NCBI RefSeq assembly: GCF_023065955.2
Contig: NW_026622897.1
Coordinates: forward strand, 3,291,001-3,355,000
Origin: Ursus arctos
Lineage: Eukaryota > Chordata > Mammalia > Carnivora > Ursidae
Direction of reading: 5' to 3'
DNA: 64,000 bases
Shown one piece after another: positions 1-12,635 of the stretch. The position numbers and the translations under genes were made by a program. Positions within the stretch are counted from its first letter, which is position 1. Every line of letters starts with the position of its first letter. The notes under the pieces are model-generated. The model made no database searches, was not told where the DNA came from, and saw nothing but the letters and a program-made list of their open reading frames with translations.

Positions 1-897
1 GGATTTTTTTAAAAAAGCAAATGAATTAAGTTTAGCTGATAGTGAACACATAATAGGGCTATATTTTCATTTTTCTTTACCATTGTTTTTAGGGAAGGAA
101 AAACTAAGTAAAGTCAAAAGTACTGAAATGTCAGAATTATTTGTAATAAAATGTCTTTTTCTTGGCCACATTATTAAGCAAACATCACTTAATCTATTTA
201 TTTGAAGATCATAAATCCCAATATAGGGAATCATTGCTGAGGCAGACAGAATCATCCTAAAAGTTACACAATACATCTCATTTGTGTGACTCAAATGTAT
301 TCACCTCATTTGGTTCAAAGCTGTGTTCCAAAGATAAAATTATGAAGAGGAGGAGAAATTGTTTCTTCATGTGATATAGCATACACATGTTGTAGTTTGC
401 CCAGAGTTTTGCTCATATTATAGAACTTAATTTATGTGGAGTTTACCTATATATTCCCATTGGGAAATAATATGACAGTGAACAAAATAACAGCCACTCT
501 TTGAAAATAAAATACTCTTCTTTCACTGCAAGCACTATTACATGGATGGTGATAAAGGGAAGTGAAAAAAAGGTTATTTCAGAGAAGTAAACATTGGTTA
601 AGCATTTTTCATGATTCAGACGTTATAGGCAATCTTGTTGCTACATTTTAAAGATGTGACACCTGTCCTTAGGATTTGGAACCAGGAAGGTCTGGTGAGG
701 CAGTTTACCAAAACCTGGGATATTGGGCAGGTTATGAAGACCTCTGTAAACGTCTGTCTCACCATCTGAAAATGGAGATACCAGGATACTTACTTTCCAG
801 AGTTGTGAAAAATAAATGTAAAATGTTGCGAAAATAATTGTCAGGAAATAAATGTCGGTGCTTCTTTCCCTTTATCACAGCATTTTTAATTTATTAT

Positions 898-1022
898 CTT
901 TTATTTTATTACTTCTTAATTACTTATTTGCATATAGTTGACCCACAATGTTACATTAGTTCCGGGTGTACAACAGAGTGATTCCACTTTCATGTCCGTT
1001 ATGCTGTGCTCACATCTGTCCC
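898..1022 (-). mobile_element. LINE-1 3'UTR terminal fragment
   Basis: Shares 'atagttgac.cacaatgttacattagtt.c.ggtgtacaac' with the copies at 4045 and 34247. It is the terminal part of the same L1 3'UTR, in antisense. Confidence 0.8.
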
Positions 1023-1654
1023 AGTGTTTGAGAAGATTCAGTTTTAAAATATGTCAGTTAGAGGTTATATATCATAACATAGATATAAATAATTGTTATC
1101 ATGAGTAATTAGAAAAATGGGTTCAGTTTACTCCCACTTATCAAGAAAGCCAACCTCACTAAATAAATACATATTTTGGTCTGTGTACCTCCATGGCCAG
1201 CATCCTATAAGACATTGGAAAGCAGAATGGATTTTTCCTGCCATGATAAAAACTGGCAATCTAATTCATAAACTGTGCAAAGTGGATTCTCTAGATATAA
1301 AAAGAAAAATTTTCAGATAGTGAAGATAAACTCAAGGGAAGTGAAAAGATCCGTAGCTATATTCTTATTCGTGCTTTCTCACCTCTTTAATTTACTGGTG
1401 TTTTAATCTTATTTGGAATGAGAAAGTATCATAGAAGTGGAAAAGGGATAAATAATGCAGAAGTTGCACCTACATGCATGAAAATTACAAAGTCAATTCA
1501 TATTTACTTCCCAATGAAAAGATTATCCCAACACTTTAGCCAGTCCTATTTGTTGACCATAATTTTAAAAAATCACATTATTTGTACCCTTTACCATACA
1601 TAATGGATCTTTTTAATATAGACTTTTTTCCTTTTATTTTCAAAGGGTTATGAT

Positions 1655-2860
1655 TTTTTTCTTTTTTTGAAATATAGCTGACATAAATGGTATATTAATA
1701 TCAGATGTATAACATAGTAATTCAGCATTTTACATGTTACAAAATGCTCACCACAATGATCCATCTGCCACCATATAAAGTCGTTCCAGTCTTATTGATG
1801 GTATTCTCTATGCTGTTCTCTATGTCTTACTTATTTTATAAGCGGAAGCTTGTACCTCTTAATCCCCTTCACCTCCTTCCTCCATCCCCCCACCCACCTC
1901 CCCTCTGGCAACCACCAGTTTGTCCTCTGTATTTATGAGTCTCTTTCTATGCTGTTTTGTTTGTTGTGTTTTTTAGATTCCACATATAAGTGAAATCATA
2001 TGGTATTTATCTTTCTTTGTCTGACTTATTTCACTTAGCATAATACCCTCTAGCTTTATCCACAAATGACAAGATCTCATTTCTTTTTTATAGTTGAGTA
2101 ATATTCCATTGTTTATGTACACCACATCTTTTTTATCCAGTCATCTATCAATGGACACAGGTTGCTTCCATATCTTGGCTATTGTAAATAATACTTCAGT
2201 GAACATACGGTGCATGTGTCTCTAAGAATTAGCATTTTTTAGGTTATTCTGGATAAATACCCAGAAGTGGAATTGCTAGATTGGAAGCTCTTTCTATTTT
2301 TAATTTTTGAGGAACCTCCGTACTATTTTCCACATTGTCTGCCTCAGTTGACATTCCCAGCAGCAGGGCACAAGGGTTCCCTTCCTCCACATCCTTGCTG
2401 ACACTTGTTGTTTCTTGTCTTTTTGATACCAGCCATCCTGACAGATATGAGGGATAGCTCATTGTGGCTTTGATTTGCATTGCCTTCAAGAGCAGTGATG
2501 TTGGGCATCTTTTCATGTGTCTGTGGCCATCTGTAGGTCTTCTTTGGAAAAATCTCTATTCAGGTCTTCTGCCCATTTTTTAATCTGATTGTTTTTATGA
2601 TGTTGAGTTGTATGAGTTTTTAATATATTTAGGATATTAACCCCTTACCAGATATATCATTTGCAAATATCTTTTCCCATTCAGTAGGTTCCTTTTCATT
2701 TTGTTGATGGTTCCTTCACTGTACAAAAGCTTTTTAGTTTGATATAGTCACAATTGTTCGTTTATTTTTGTTACTCTTGCCTAAAGAGACAGATTTAAGA
2801 AAATATTGCAAAGACCAATGTCCAAGAGTTTATTGCCTATATTTTCTTTTAGGTGAGTTT
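1655..2860 (-). mobile_element. LINE-1, 3'UTR and C-terminal part of ORF2, decayed
   Basis: On the - strand the order is ORF2 C-terminus, then 3'UTR, then the T-rich end at 1655. Recognisable stretches include the sequence around 2244-2280 (reads as LLGIYPE) and the usual antisense signature 'taatattccattg' at 2099-2111. Many stops and frameshifts mark it as old. The 3'UTR has the carnivore form ending near 'gatgtataacatagtaattc'. Confidence 0.88.
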
Positions 2861-4044
2861 TCTTTTTCTTTTCTTTTTTATCATAGAGGAAGCTTTGAGT
2901 GAGTTATCTATAAATAAATCATTGTAGTCCAGATTTAAAAGTATGTTTGGCCTCAGGCCATTCCTCATAACTAGGGAGTGCTCATAAAATGTGAACATAG
3001 TGTAATAAAAAGGAAATAAAAATATTTTTTTAAAAAAAGAGCACTGGAGAAATGACTTCATAAAGAGAAATCATACATTAAATTTAAAAATATTTTAGAA
3101 AGGTAAATATTACTGTCTTTTTCAATATATGATGAGCTGTTGAGTTTCATGATGGAGATGTAAAAAGAAGTATTTATCTTTAGAAATCTAAGTAAAGCTC
3201 TTGTAAGTAATAGGTTGCTATTGCAATATAACATAGAAAAATATTCTGAACACATTTAATTGTGTGCATATAGACACACACTCAAAGGAAATTTACAAAA
3301 TGAGATCATTTGTTAAGATGATAGGGCTATGGGATCTTCTTCAAATTTTTCTCTAATGCTTTTAAAAATAAAATTCATGCTTAGTTTACAAAAATGCCAT
3401 CACATATTATACATTCCAATTTTACCTGCAAGTGTTCATTCTTCCCTGCATGATCTGTGGGGGATAGAATCTTTCAATAAATTTTCAACAACCTGCCTCT
3501 CTGCCTCATACAAGAAGCTTTTTAATTTAAGGTTGTTGTTAAATTACTCAGGGAAAATAGTTCAGGAATTATTAATTAATTTATGCTAATTAAAAGCATA
3601 AAATATTTTAAAGATGCACAAACAGAACCAGAATAAAATTAAAAGTAGCTTGAGGCCATTGAAGTAACAAAAGGACAACTTAAAAATTACTAGAACTGAC
3701 CCAGAGGACGGATAGTGAGTAAGCTACAAGAAAGAATTATGTGGGCGCCGGCAGGCTTTGCACCAAGCCTCATACTTCTCTGCACACAGCCGTGCTAAGC
3801 TCATTTTGTTTGTTACCATCACAGTATAGAAACCACTAACCTCAGAAAGTCCTGGGGACAAACACCACAAGATTTAGGAGTTATAAAATATTATTCGAAC
3901 TTCTTATAGGTGAGAATTGTAGAAATTATGTCTCAACTTCGAAAGTTAAATTTACAGAAACATTCTTATTTAGGGGCGACATTTGATAAAAACTAAAATT
4001 AATTTTTATTGTTATTTTTGGGGGTGAATAAGTCTCTTAAGTGT
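2861..4044. other. Unassigned intronic sequence
   Basis: AT-rich; nothing recognised. Confidence 0.55.
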
Positions 4045-4285
4045 TTTTATTTTACTTTTTTTTACTTTTTATTTGAGTATAGTTGACACACAATGTTACA
4101 TTAGTTTCAGGTGTACAACGTAGTGTTTCAGAATCTCTGTATGTTATGCTGTGCTGACCCAAGCGTAGCGCCCATCTGTCTCCATGCAACGCTACTACCA
4201 CACCACTGACTGTACTCCCTCTGCTGTATCTTTTATTCCCACAACTTACTCATTGCATTACTGGAAGCCTGTACCTGCCACAACC
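4045..4285 (-). mobile_element. LINE-1 3'UTR terminal fragment
   Basis: T-rich start, then the antisense L1 3'UTR signature 'gagtatagttgacacacaat', followed by the degraded 'ccactgactgtactccctc' and 'gaagcctgtacctgcc' portion. It runs into the GT-rich duplication. Confidence 0.82.
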
Positions 4286-4327
4286 CTAAGCAAGTTTTAG
4301 GTTTTAAGTTGAAACAGACCCAGATCT

Positions 4328-4401
4328 CTGTGTGTGTGTGTGTTTGTGGCGGGGGGGGGGGTATTCTGACACGTTCAACAGGTGTCTTTGAGAGCCTTCT
4401 A

Positions 4402-4442
<41 letters not shown>

Positions 4443-4496
4443 CGGGGGGGGTATTCTGACACATTCAACAGGTGTCTTTGAGAGCCTTCTATTAGT
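4328..4496. repeat. GT microsatellite with G-runs and a duplicated 46-base block
   Basis: The 46-base block starting GTATTCTGACAC occurs at 4361-4406 and 4451-4496 with one difference (4373 G, 4463 A). Each copy is preceded by a (GT)n tract and a G-run. Period 90 bases. Open frames here reading Thr-His or Val-Cys repeats are products of the microsatellite. Confidence 0.93.
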
Positions 4497-4922
4497 AGAG
4501 TCCAGATCAGGTTCCCTACTGGACACAAAGGGTTAACAGTCAAACCTACTGCTTTTTTGCTTTCTCGTGTAATGGATTCACCATCAACCAAGGAGAACTT
4601 ACTGCAATCAAGGGCAGACTTGATGACAATCACAATCACAATCGATTGCTGTACTGTTCTTATTTTTTAAAAATCTGATATACAGATACTGTATTTCACA
4701 GAGAATTTTTAAAGAGTGCTCTGTCAAACAAGTCTCATCTTTGGATTGAGGCTGAAAGAAATATGGCAGTTACATATTACGTGTTAACTAAGTCTTACCT
4801 TGGCACCCTTCAGGGCTGCCAGCCATGGCAATGGTTATAATTAAATGGTGCTATAACTTACCATACCATTAGATCAGTTAGTTACACTCACTTTAGGCAT
4901 GTTGTTGAGGATATTTCTTTTA

Positions 4923-5126
4923 TTTATTTATTCATTTTAAGATTTTATTTATTTATTTGTCAGAGAGAGAGCACGCACACAAGCAGGGGGAGCAGCAGGC
5001 AGAGGGAGAAGCAGGCTGGCTCCCCATTGAGCAAGAAGCCTGATGAGGGACTCCATCCCAGGACCCGGGGATCATGACCTGAGCTAAAGGCAGACGTTTA
5101 ACCGGCTGAGCCTCCCAGGCGTTCCC
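4923..5126 (-). mobile_element. CAN-SINE (SINEC type)
   Basis: Antisense copy with a T-rich tail on the left, CT-rich middle and tRNA-derived head on the right. Flanked by ATATTTCTTTTA (4911-4922 and 5130-5141). The head ends 'ggcgttccc', one base off the usual 'ggcgcccc'. Confidence 0.95.
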
Positions 5127-6013
5127 AGTATATTTCTTTTATATCACTGCCTTCTTTTATATCACTGCCGTCCAATGTTTGCATCATCTTTTTTAAGAAC
5201 TTAACATTAGGGAAAGCTTTCCTTCCACCCATGAAATGGTACGTTCTGTCCCACTGGAAGTAAGAATATGTAACTGTCCATGTTCCCTTTTTGTTTTGAT
5301 GGCCAACGAGCCTACAGATAGATGTTTTACTTGCAGTAATAGCGGATTAGTATGAGAAATCCAATCAGGAAGAGATCATTCACGTCAAGATGAAAGAATC
5401 AAGGAGAGCCTTGATACTGGACTTGAGCCAGGCCTTAGAACATGGAACATATTTGGACATTAGACAGGCACAAAGGATTCAGTATAATCCCATTCTAGTT
5501 AGAAGAGGTCAAGCTGTAGTAATAAAAACACTCAAATATTCAAGGATCTAAGGATCGATAAAAGAGAAGCCGTAACTCCACAGTGGGGGACAGGCTTTCC
5601 TCAACTTGGTTTTTGGGGATGCAGGATCCTTTCATCTTGTGGTAGCACCTTGTAAAGCATCCTGGTCATCTGCCCTTAGCTGGCAGGAAAAAAGCGCAAA
5701 GTACACCTGAAGGGTGCAGTCAAGCCTGCAAGTGACTCACATCATTTCAAGGTCTTGCTCACTCAGTCACTAGTAACCAAGTGAGGCCCAGAAGCGTAGC
5801 ACACCTCAGTTCCAGGAGGAAGAGGAGGATAGGTGTTAGTGACTGTGCCATAGATATTAAAAATAAGGAATTCAACTTAAAACACAAGTGATCTTGCACA
5901 TAGTAAAAAGCAGCATTTTTCTATTAGACAGTAACTGAAATTTCTTGTAAATTTCTTATCCATTACAATGATCTCTTTTTCCTTTTATGCAAGAACTTCA
6001 GCTTTGTATTCTC

Positions 6014-6205
6014 AAGGGCTCAGTCAGTTGAGTGTCTGACTCTTGGTTTAGGCTCGGGTCATGATTTCTGGGTTGTGAGATTGAGCCCCACATTGGGCTC
6101 TACGCTTAGCAGGGAGTCTGCTTGAGATTCTCTCTCCCTCTGCCCCTCCCCCCACTTGTGCACAGTCTCTCCCTCTCCTCCCCCCCAAAATAAATAAATA
6201 AATGT
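6014..6205 (+). mobile_element. CAN-SINE (SINEC type)
   Basis: Sense copy whose head lacks the first dozen or so bases. It has the CT-rich part and AATAAATAAATAAAT tail. Confidence 0.9.
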
Positions 6206-6413
6206 ATATTTCAGTGAGGGCATAGAAGAAAGACAATGAAAATACTCCTACATATGTAATAGAGTAAAATAATGTACTTACTTACACAGTGCTTTGGTGG
6301 GGTGTATCCTTTAAGTGACTTTCAGAAGTTGTAATTATAGCTAGATTCTCAACTTCCCTAATTTCAATAATTTTAAATGATCATACAGTGGTTAAAACAG
6401 GATGGAAAATTTA

Positions 6414-6612
6414 GGGGTGCCTGGCTCAGTCAGTTAAGTGTTGGACTCGTGATTTCAGCTCAGGTCATGATCTCAGGGTTGTGAGATAGAGCCCTGTGTC
6501 GGGCTCTGCCCTAGGCAGGGAGCCTACCTGCAATTCTCCCTGCCCCTGCCCCTGCCCCACTGCCACCCTGCCACCATCACTTGTGCTCTATCTCTCTCTC
6601 AAAAACAAAACA
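6414..6612 (+). mobile_element. CAN-SINE (SINEC type)
   Basis: Sense copy flanked by perfect TGGAAAATTTAG at about 6402-6413 and 6620-6631. It contains a (CCCCTG)n expansion in its middle. Confidence 0.93.
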
Positions 6613-8173
6613 CCCAGAATGGAAAATTTAGTTTCCTCAATTAAAATTCATTGCAGTCACTGAAAACCTAAAACATCTATACTGTACTGGAATGTGATGT
6701 ACAAGGATTCTGGTTAGGATAGAATTGGTGGTCAGTTTCCCAGAGACCTCGGTAATGTCTACATGTGTGTATTCTGGCAGGATGGTGTTACCAGCATATA
6801 GGTGCACCCCAGGGCAGTCCCCTAGAGAAGAATCCTTGTATTTAACATCAATACCACTTTCTCCATACATGTCATATTATGACGTTTCATAACTCAGCGG
6901 AAATATCTGTATGAAGCAGAGAGCAAAAATTATGTAAAAATGGGGAATGATTGAAAAATTCACACTCGGACTGTAATTCAGTACTGAACTAGGGAAGATA
7001 CTGCATTATAATGTAAATTACCTTGATGCATTTCTTTCAAAAAAGCAAATTGTTCTCACTTTTTACCACTTGATAGGCAGTTGTTCTAATCCATGAAATA
7101 AGAAACTGAATCTTTGCCTTTCCCTGCTCTCTGTAATCCTTATCATTCAGTTTTATATAGATATTTATTTTAGCAAAATTCTCCATGATAATTTATTCAC
7201 TAATCTGTGGAATATCCAAGACAAGTGAATATTTTCCCCCTTATTTTGAAAACGAGCTTGGCATTTTATCTTTAACCTCATAGAATGAGGCTATGCAGTC
7301 TCCTAGCCACCTTTTTAAAATTAATTTTTCCCTGCCAGACCACGGGAAGCTTCATGACAGGTAAGTTTTCTGTGTGACCATAAACACAGCCTATTTATTT
7401 AACAAAACGTAAAAAGAAAAAAAAATGTTAAGTGGGAATCTTGCTTTTACCCAAGATACTTTCACAGTTACCCTCTTAAAGAACTCTTCATTACAAATCC
7501 TTAAAGAATATGAAATAAAACTAATCTTCACTCTCTTCTAAAGTAAGATTCTACCCAAGATAGACTCTCTCTAATTAATCCAATAATGTATGTTTCTGAA
7601 TTCCTAAAAAGACATCATCGTGAATTAGTCTCTTCTCTTGGACAGGAGGAGTAGTCATCCCGGGGAAAAGAAATAGAAATGCCAGTGATAGTGTGTTTTC
7701 TCTTCTTGCAGGTCACCTTGGTAAGACCAGCAAGAAAGAGTGGGTATAAAACTGAGTCAGACAGATAAAAATATTCAAATGCAGGCATTGCTCTCCTGAA
7801 AAAAAGAGGTGGATTATTGCTTAGGCGTGTACTAAAGTGAAAACCGAAGTTATGTACTATGGTTCACCTCAGATATATAGCCCATATGTGAACAAAGTAA
7901 ATGTAGTCTTAAAATATTTTGAATATTGAAACTAATGTATATAATTCACTGTCATCACACAAGCATGTAGAATACATGTGTGGCACTGGCTGAGGGAGAA
8001 GATTTCAAGAGTGTAATTGTTTAAATGGGCACGATTAGATCAATGGTGTAATTCGCAGATTACCAATAGCAGTATGAGTGTCCATGGGGAAGTACCAACC
8101 ACGCGGTACCATAAGGACAGCCTCTCTCCCACCTCCGTTACAATGCTTTGCATAAAGTACATGTCAACAAACT

Positions 8174-8210
8174 TGGTTGGATGGTTGGATGGATGGATGG
8201 GCAAATGGAT
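8174..8210 (+). repeat. (TGGA)n short microsatellite
   Basis: Several GGTTGGA and GGATGGA units, interrupted. Confidence 0.8.
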
Positions 8211-8494
8211 GTTTGTGGCAGGTTAAGAAGATTTCAAAGATTTTGAAGCCAAAGTAAATAACAAGAAAAAAACTATCACTGAACCATGATAACACATGTA
8301 GAAAACAATGAGGAAACTGTGTTTAGCCCACTGCAGATGGAGCAGTGATGTCACACGTGCAAACATGCTCTTTAAGGCTGGTGATGCAGTGCAAGTACTA
8401 ACTGTCAGTATCACCGTTCTTTTAAAAAAGCACGGGAGATGTCACAGGTTGTGATATGACAGAATGTCGTTATTCATAAAGACTTACAGATATA

Positions 8495-8532
8495 GTTCTC
8501 TCAGAAGAGAGAGTTCTCTCTTCAGAGAGAAC
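8495..8532. repeat. Near-perfect 38-base palindrome
   Basis: Arms 8495-8513 and 8514-8532 match as reverse complements except at two symmetric places. The outer bases ATA/TAT extend the symmetry. Confidence 0.85.
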
Positions 8533-8579
8533 ATATTTATTTCTTTGAAGGATTGTAAATATTAAAATGTGCATGCAGG

Positions 8580-8640
8580 TCTCTCTGCCTCTGTCTCTGT
8601 CTCTCTCTATATATATAGATATATTTGTATATATCTTTTG
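8580..8640 (+). repeat. CT-rich and AT-rich simple sequence
   Basis: (TCTC)n passes into (AT)n/(ATAG)n. Confidence 0.8.
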
Positions 8641-9204
8641 CATACTCTTCACTGCAGTGAGAAAGCAATTCATTGAAAGAAATTTGAAAAGCAGGGGGTT
8701 AAAAAGACCACACACCTAAAATAGAGTTGATTATTTTCTTACCAAATCATATGCATATTCAGGACCCTAGTACGGTCTTCTTCAGTTTTGGTGGTAGTGG
8801 CTATATTTTGAACTCATGCCTCTTGAAAGGAGCTAATACTAAGGGCTGAGTTTGCTGTTCACAGAGGCTTGATGGAAAGGGACGGAATGCATACGTGCCT
8901 TTCCATTCCACTGCTCTGTTGGCAGCTCTTCCCTTTGAGCTACTAGGGTATTGAAATGGAAAAGATTTGTGTTTGCTGAAGCTTCTAGAGCAGAATTCTT
9001 GTCAATTTCAATCAACTGCCTACTTAGGAGTTTGGAACCAGCAAGGGGACACAAGGTGAGGAGTTACACATGAATGAGCTTACATCACAGGCATGTCATT
9101 GAGCTCCATATTTGAGGTATTAACAGAGTTGCAGCCCTAATTCTTAAGCAGGTAATCTGTCTTCTCTCTTTTTCCTCCCTCCTCTCTCTCTTTCTTTTTT
9201 TCCC

Positions 9205-9315
9205 CCAAGGTTTCATTTAAATTGCAGTTAGCTAACATGCAGTGTAATATTAGTTTCAGGTGTAGGCTTTAGTGATTCATCACTTACATACAACACCCAG
9301 TGCTCCTTACAAGAT
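9205..9315 (-). mobile_element. LINE-1 3'UTR terminal fragment
   Basis: Contains 'gcagttagctaacatgcagt', 'aatattagtttcaggtgtag' and 'caacacccagtgctcctta', the antisense of the carnivore L1 3' end. It is preceded by a pyrimidine-rich tract. Confidence 0.8.
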
Positions 9316-11714
9316 CAGAGGAATTCTTTCTAAGTCATTTTTAGGAGGTTGGCTAATGACAGTCAGTGGTATTGATTTCTACAACAGGTGAGCTGAACCT
9401 CTTCAGGCATCGTACCTGGTCTTGGTACTCACTTATTGAGCTATGTTTAGAAAGTGTTGCAAAGAGTTCAGTTTTAACCCAAAGGGTAGTGATGACTGTA
9501 TATATATTCCCTGTCACTCATCATGTCTGCTGGAGAGAATTGTGATCGGCATTAGGAATTATCAGAACGAGGAGGTAACTAGAAACTTTCCCATGAGCCA
9601 TGATGTTTTGGGAGTTTAGGATTCCTGATCTGCATATATCCTCAGCAAACCAGCAACTCGCTTTTGTGCATATGTGTGCTCCTGAGTTTGGTTTGGTAGA
9701 TATTCGCAGCTGTTCATTGGAGAATTCTGAGCAGGCAGAAATGCGTGTATAATTGTCAACCATTTAGAGCAATAACTGAGCTTATGTAATTCTCAGGACG
9801 TGGTATAGTGGGCAGCAGGCACATAACCCAGCACTCAAGACGGACTTTCTTTTAAAACTAAGCACACATGACCAGTTTGTTCTGAAAAGTAATGAGGAAG
9901 CCCTCATTACTCATGGCAGTTTTTGCCTTGAGGGACTTGAGTAAAGGGAGTAAATGCATACCATAAAGTTGTTCCTCACCAGCGACTCAGATGAGCTCTG
10001 GCTAAGTGGGAGGGAGAGAATTATTGATGGACAAAAAGAGCCTGACTTGGCCTGGATGACATTCCAGACAATGACTATTGAAACTGAACATGTGAAGGGT
10101 TTCTTATTCCATACTGGATTGTTCACGGCAACTACCATCCTTTAAACTGCATTTGCTCACATCGCTGTAAAAATCTGCCGATCAGTCTTTCGCTCAGCGC
10201 CTTTCATTTTAAGATTGTTCATAAGCAGAGCTAACATCGTACTTTATTCTTTAATGTGTTGCAAAATACACTCACTCGCCATCTGTGAGAAGCGCCTCTT
10301 CTGATTTTCTACACCAGTGGTGCACAGTTGTGTCACTGGGCCGCATCATGCCTCCAGACGAGCTTTTTCTTCTGCCAGCAGCCATTATTTCATTTTAATT
10401 ACGGGCTAATATTTTGAAGTTGTGAGCTTGCTCATAAAATGTCAAGCTTCTGTCTTTTCCCAGAACTCTCTGAGATGCCACCTTGCTGGGCCTACATGTC
10501 TGCACAGCAGTGGTTTCTGAGAGCAAGCTGCTGGCCTCGCACGGCCAGGAACTTTTCAGCTCGCCTGGAGCGTCGTGCCACCCTGCACCATCCTTGAGCC
10601 GTCTTTTCATAAAGTAGACCTACAGGGAAAGTGAAATGTTGCTTGTGCCCCTGATTACATCCACAGGAAAAAAGAAAATATTAGGCCTAGTAAATTTGGG
10701 GTTTTTCAAAAAACATAGAAAGGTGTGTGTCTTGGTAAAAGTGAGGGATGTGTAAACAATATATGCCCGTGTCTTGAGAGCACACTGAATGCTGGGTTTC
10801 AGGACCAAGCAGAATAAGAGGTGGCTAGTCTTGACTTAAAACCAAGTTGCATGACTCACACTTTACATGTGAGGTCCCTAAGGCGTTTGTGTTTTGAACC
10901 AGCGTGAGTGCATGTCATGGTTCCTATATTGTCACACGGCCATGCACATCTCTGAGCAGTGTACAGAAAGGTTGGGTAGATAAATGTCCAGCCTGTGTCC
11001 TGTAGGATGGTGCCACATCACCAGTTTGGGCTGCGAAACACCTGCCTGCTTCTCTGGGGTGTTGTGCGAATCCCTCTGGGGATATCAGGAATGCAGTGTA
11101 TCTGGGGATTGGCTGCGTAGCAGCTACCCCCTGGCTCGCTAGCCTGCGGTTTCAAACACAAGGAGATGCTGGTTTCCAGAAGTCAAGCGGCAATGGGGCA
11201 GGCTGACTTGAAGAACACATTTCCACAGGCGGTACTGCCTGGTATGGGTCCTTCGTCTTGACATTGGAGCCCACTCCCTGCTTTTCCTCCAACTGATTAC
11301 ACTGTGATTTGGGCCCTATGTTTAGGGCCTTTTTACCTCTAGGTAATGTCTTTGCTAATTAAGGGACCCCTTGAGGTTCAATGCAAAAATAACCTTTGTA
11401 GGGACAGATCACTACAGAAGGTAGAATGATTTAAAGAGGGGGAAAATTTCTTCTGTTTTTTCTGTTAGTGGATTAGACTTATTTCTGAGCACCACTAACA
11501 AGCAGGAATGCCCCTGTCCCCTCCTCTTCCCCGCTGCCTGAATTTTCATTTCTCTCTTCCCTACTCACAAACAGGCGAGGAAATCAACAGATTCAAGGAC
11601 TCGCGTAGTTTAATTTCTATTCTTAGCATAACATCCGGGAACATGTGTTTTGTTGTTTACAAAAATAATCTATGAACCTTGACTCAAACAGGCACATTAA
11701 GGAATATTCTATAA
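9316..11714. other. Unassigned intronic sequence
   Basis: Balanced base composition, low repeat content and no recognised family over 2.4 kb, which is unusual in this window. Frames of 62-80 codons occur on both strands, without familiar protein sequence. Confidence 0.55.
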
Positions 11715-11855
11715 TTGGATTTCTTTCATTGATTCTACAAATATTTATTAATGGTGAAAAGCGCTGTGCAAATTGCTGCAGACAGATCCCTGCAGAAAGC
11801 CCCGCCCTAGTGGGGTTTACAACCAAACAGAAAATAAAAACTTAATTAAACAAGT
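11715..11855 (-). mobile_element. LINE-2 3' end
   Basis: Antisense L2 signature: 'ttcattgattctacaaatat', 'ttattaatggtgaaaagcgc', 'tgcagaaagccccgccctag', 'tggggtttacaacc'. Confidence 0.65.
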
Positions 11856-12447
11856 GCTTGCACAAACTACTTGTGCAATTATCGATCCTGACCTTTATAT
11901 TTTTCTCTCTTCTGCCTGGGACATTCTGCCTCAGCTATTAGCACAGTGAGCTGAATCTCAGCCTCCCCATCATCAGTATTGGACGTGAAGAGCTGACATG
12001 GCTCAGGACACGCTGTAGCTAAGATGTTGGGGAGCACTTGGTCTTGTGCTGAAAGACCACTTCCCGTTGTGGAAGAATCAGCTGTTATCTTCCTGCATTC
12101 AAAATAAAACTTACTTTTTCCTAATTTTCAAGGTAACAAATGTCAATTCTAGTAAACTTGCTAAAAGCTTGAAATTACAAAAGAATACATAAAAATTTCC
12201 TCTACTTATTGCTCAAAGACAACTTGTCTTGATGTCTTGGCACATATTCTTCTACTGTCTTTCCTAATTTGAAACAGTACTGTGAAATCGTTCAATATTG
12301 TGATGTTAGGAAGTTTCCGGTTTCCTTCTGCTGCTGTATTATTGAGATGAGACACCTCTGTGTACTAGCCTTTACAGATCACTTCCTAGAAGCTACCTGG
12401 TATAAAAGATTTTAAGACTGTTCATAGGTATTTATATCCTGTGTCCC

Positions 12448-12635
12448 TTTTTTTAAGAAGATGAATTTATTTATTTGAGAGAGAGAGAAAGCCAGCAGGA
12501 GGAGGGGCAGAGGGAGAGGGAGAAGCAGACTCCCCACTGAGCAGGGAACCCAACTCAGGGCTGGATCCCAGAACCCTGAGATCATAACCTGAGCCAAAGT
12601 CAGACACCTAACCAACTGAGCCACCCAGGCACCCC
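12448..12635 (-). mobile_element. CAN-SINE (SINEC type)
   Basis: Antisense copy from a T-run to 'gagccacccaggcacccc'. No convincing target duplication; diverged. Confidence 0.92.

Larger units (their letters stand above)
6632..9140. other. Unassigned intronic sequence
   Basis: About 2.5 kb. Apart from the simple repeats and palindrome listed separately, I recognise no gene, splice-bounded frame or repeat family. Confidence 0.6.

Noticed and set aside
4233..4639. Open frames encoding Thr-His or Val-Cys repeats
   Set aside because: Translations of the (GT)n tract and G-runs; no gene.
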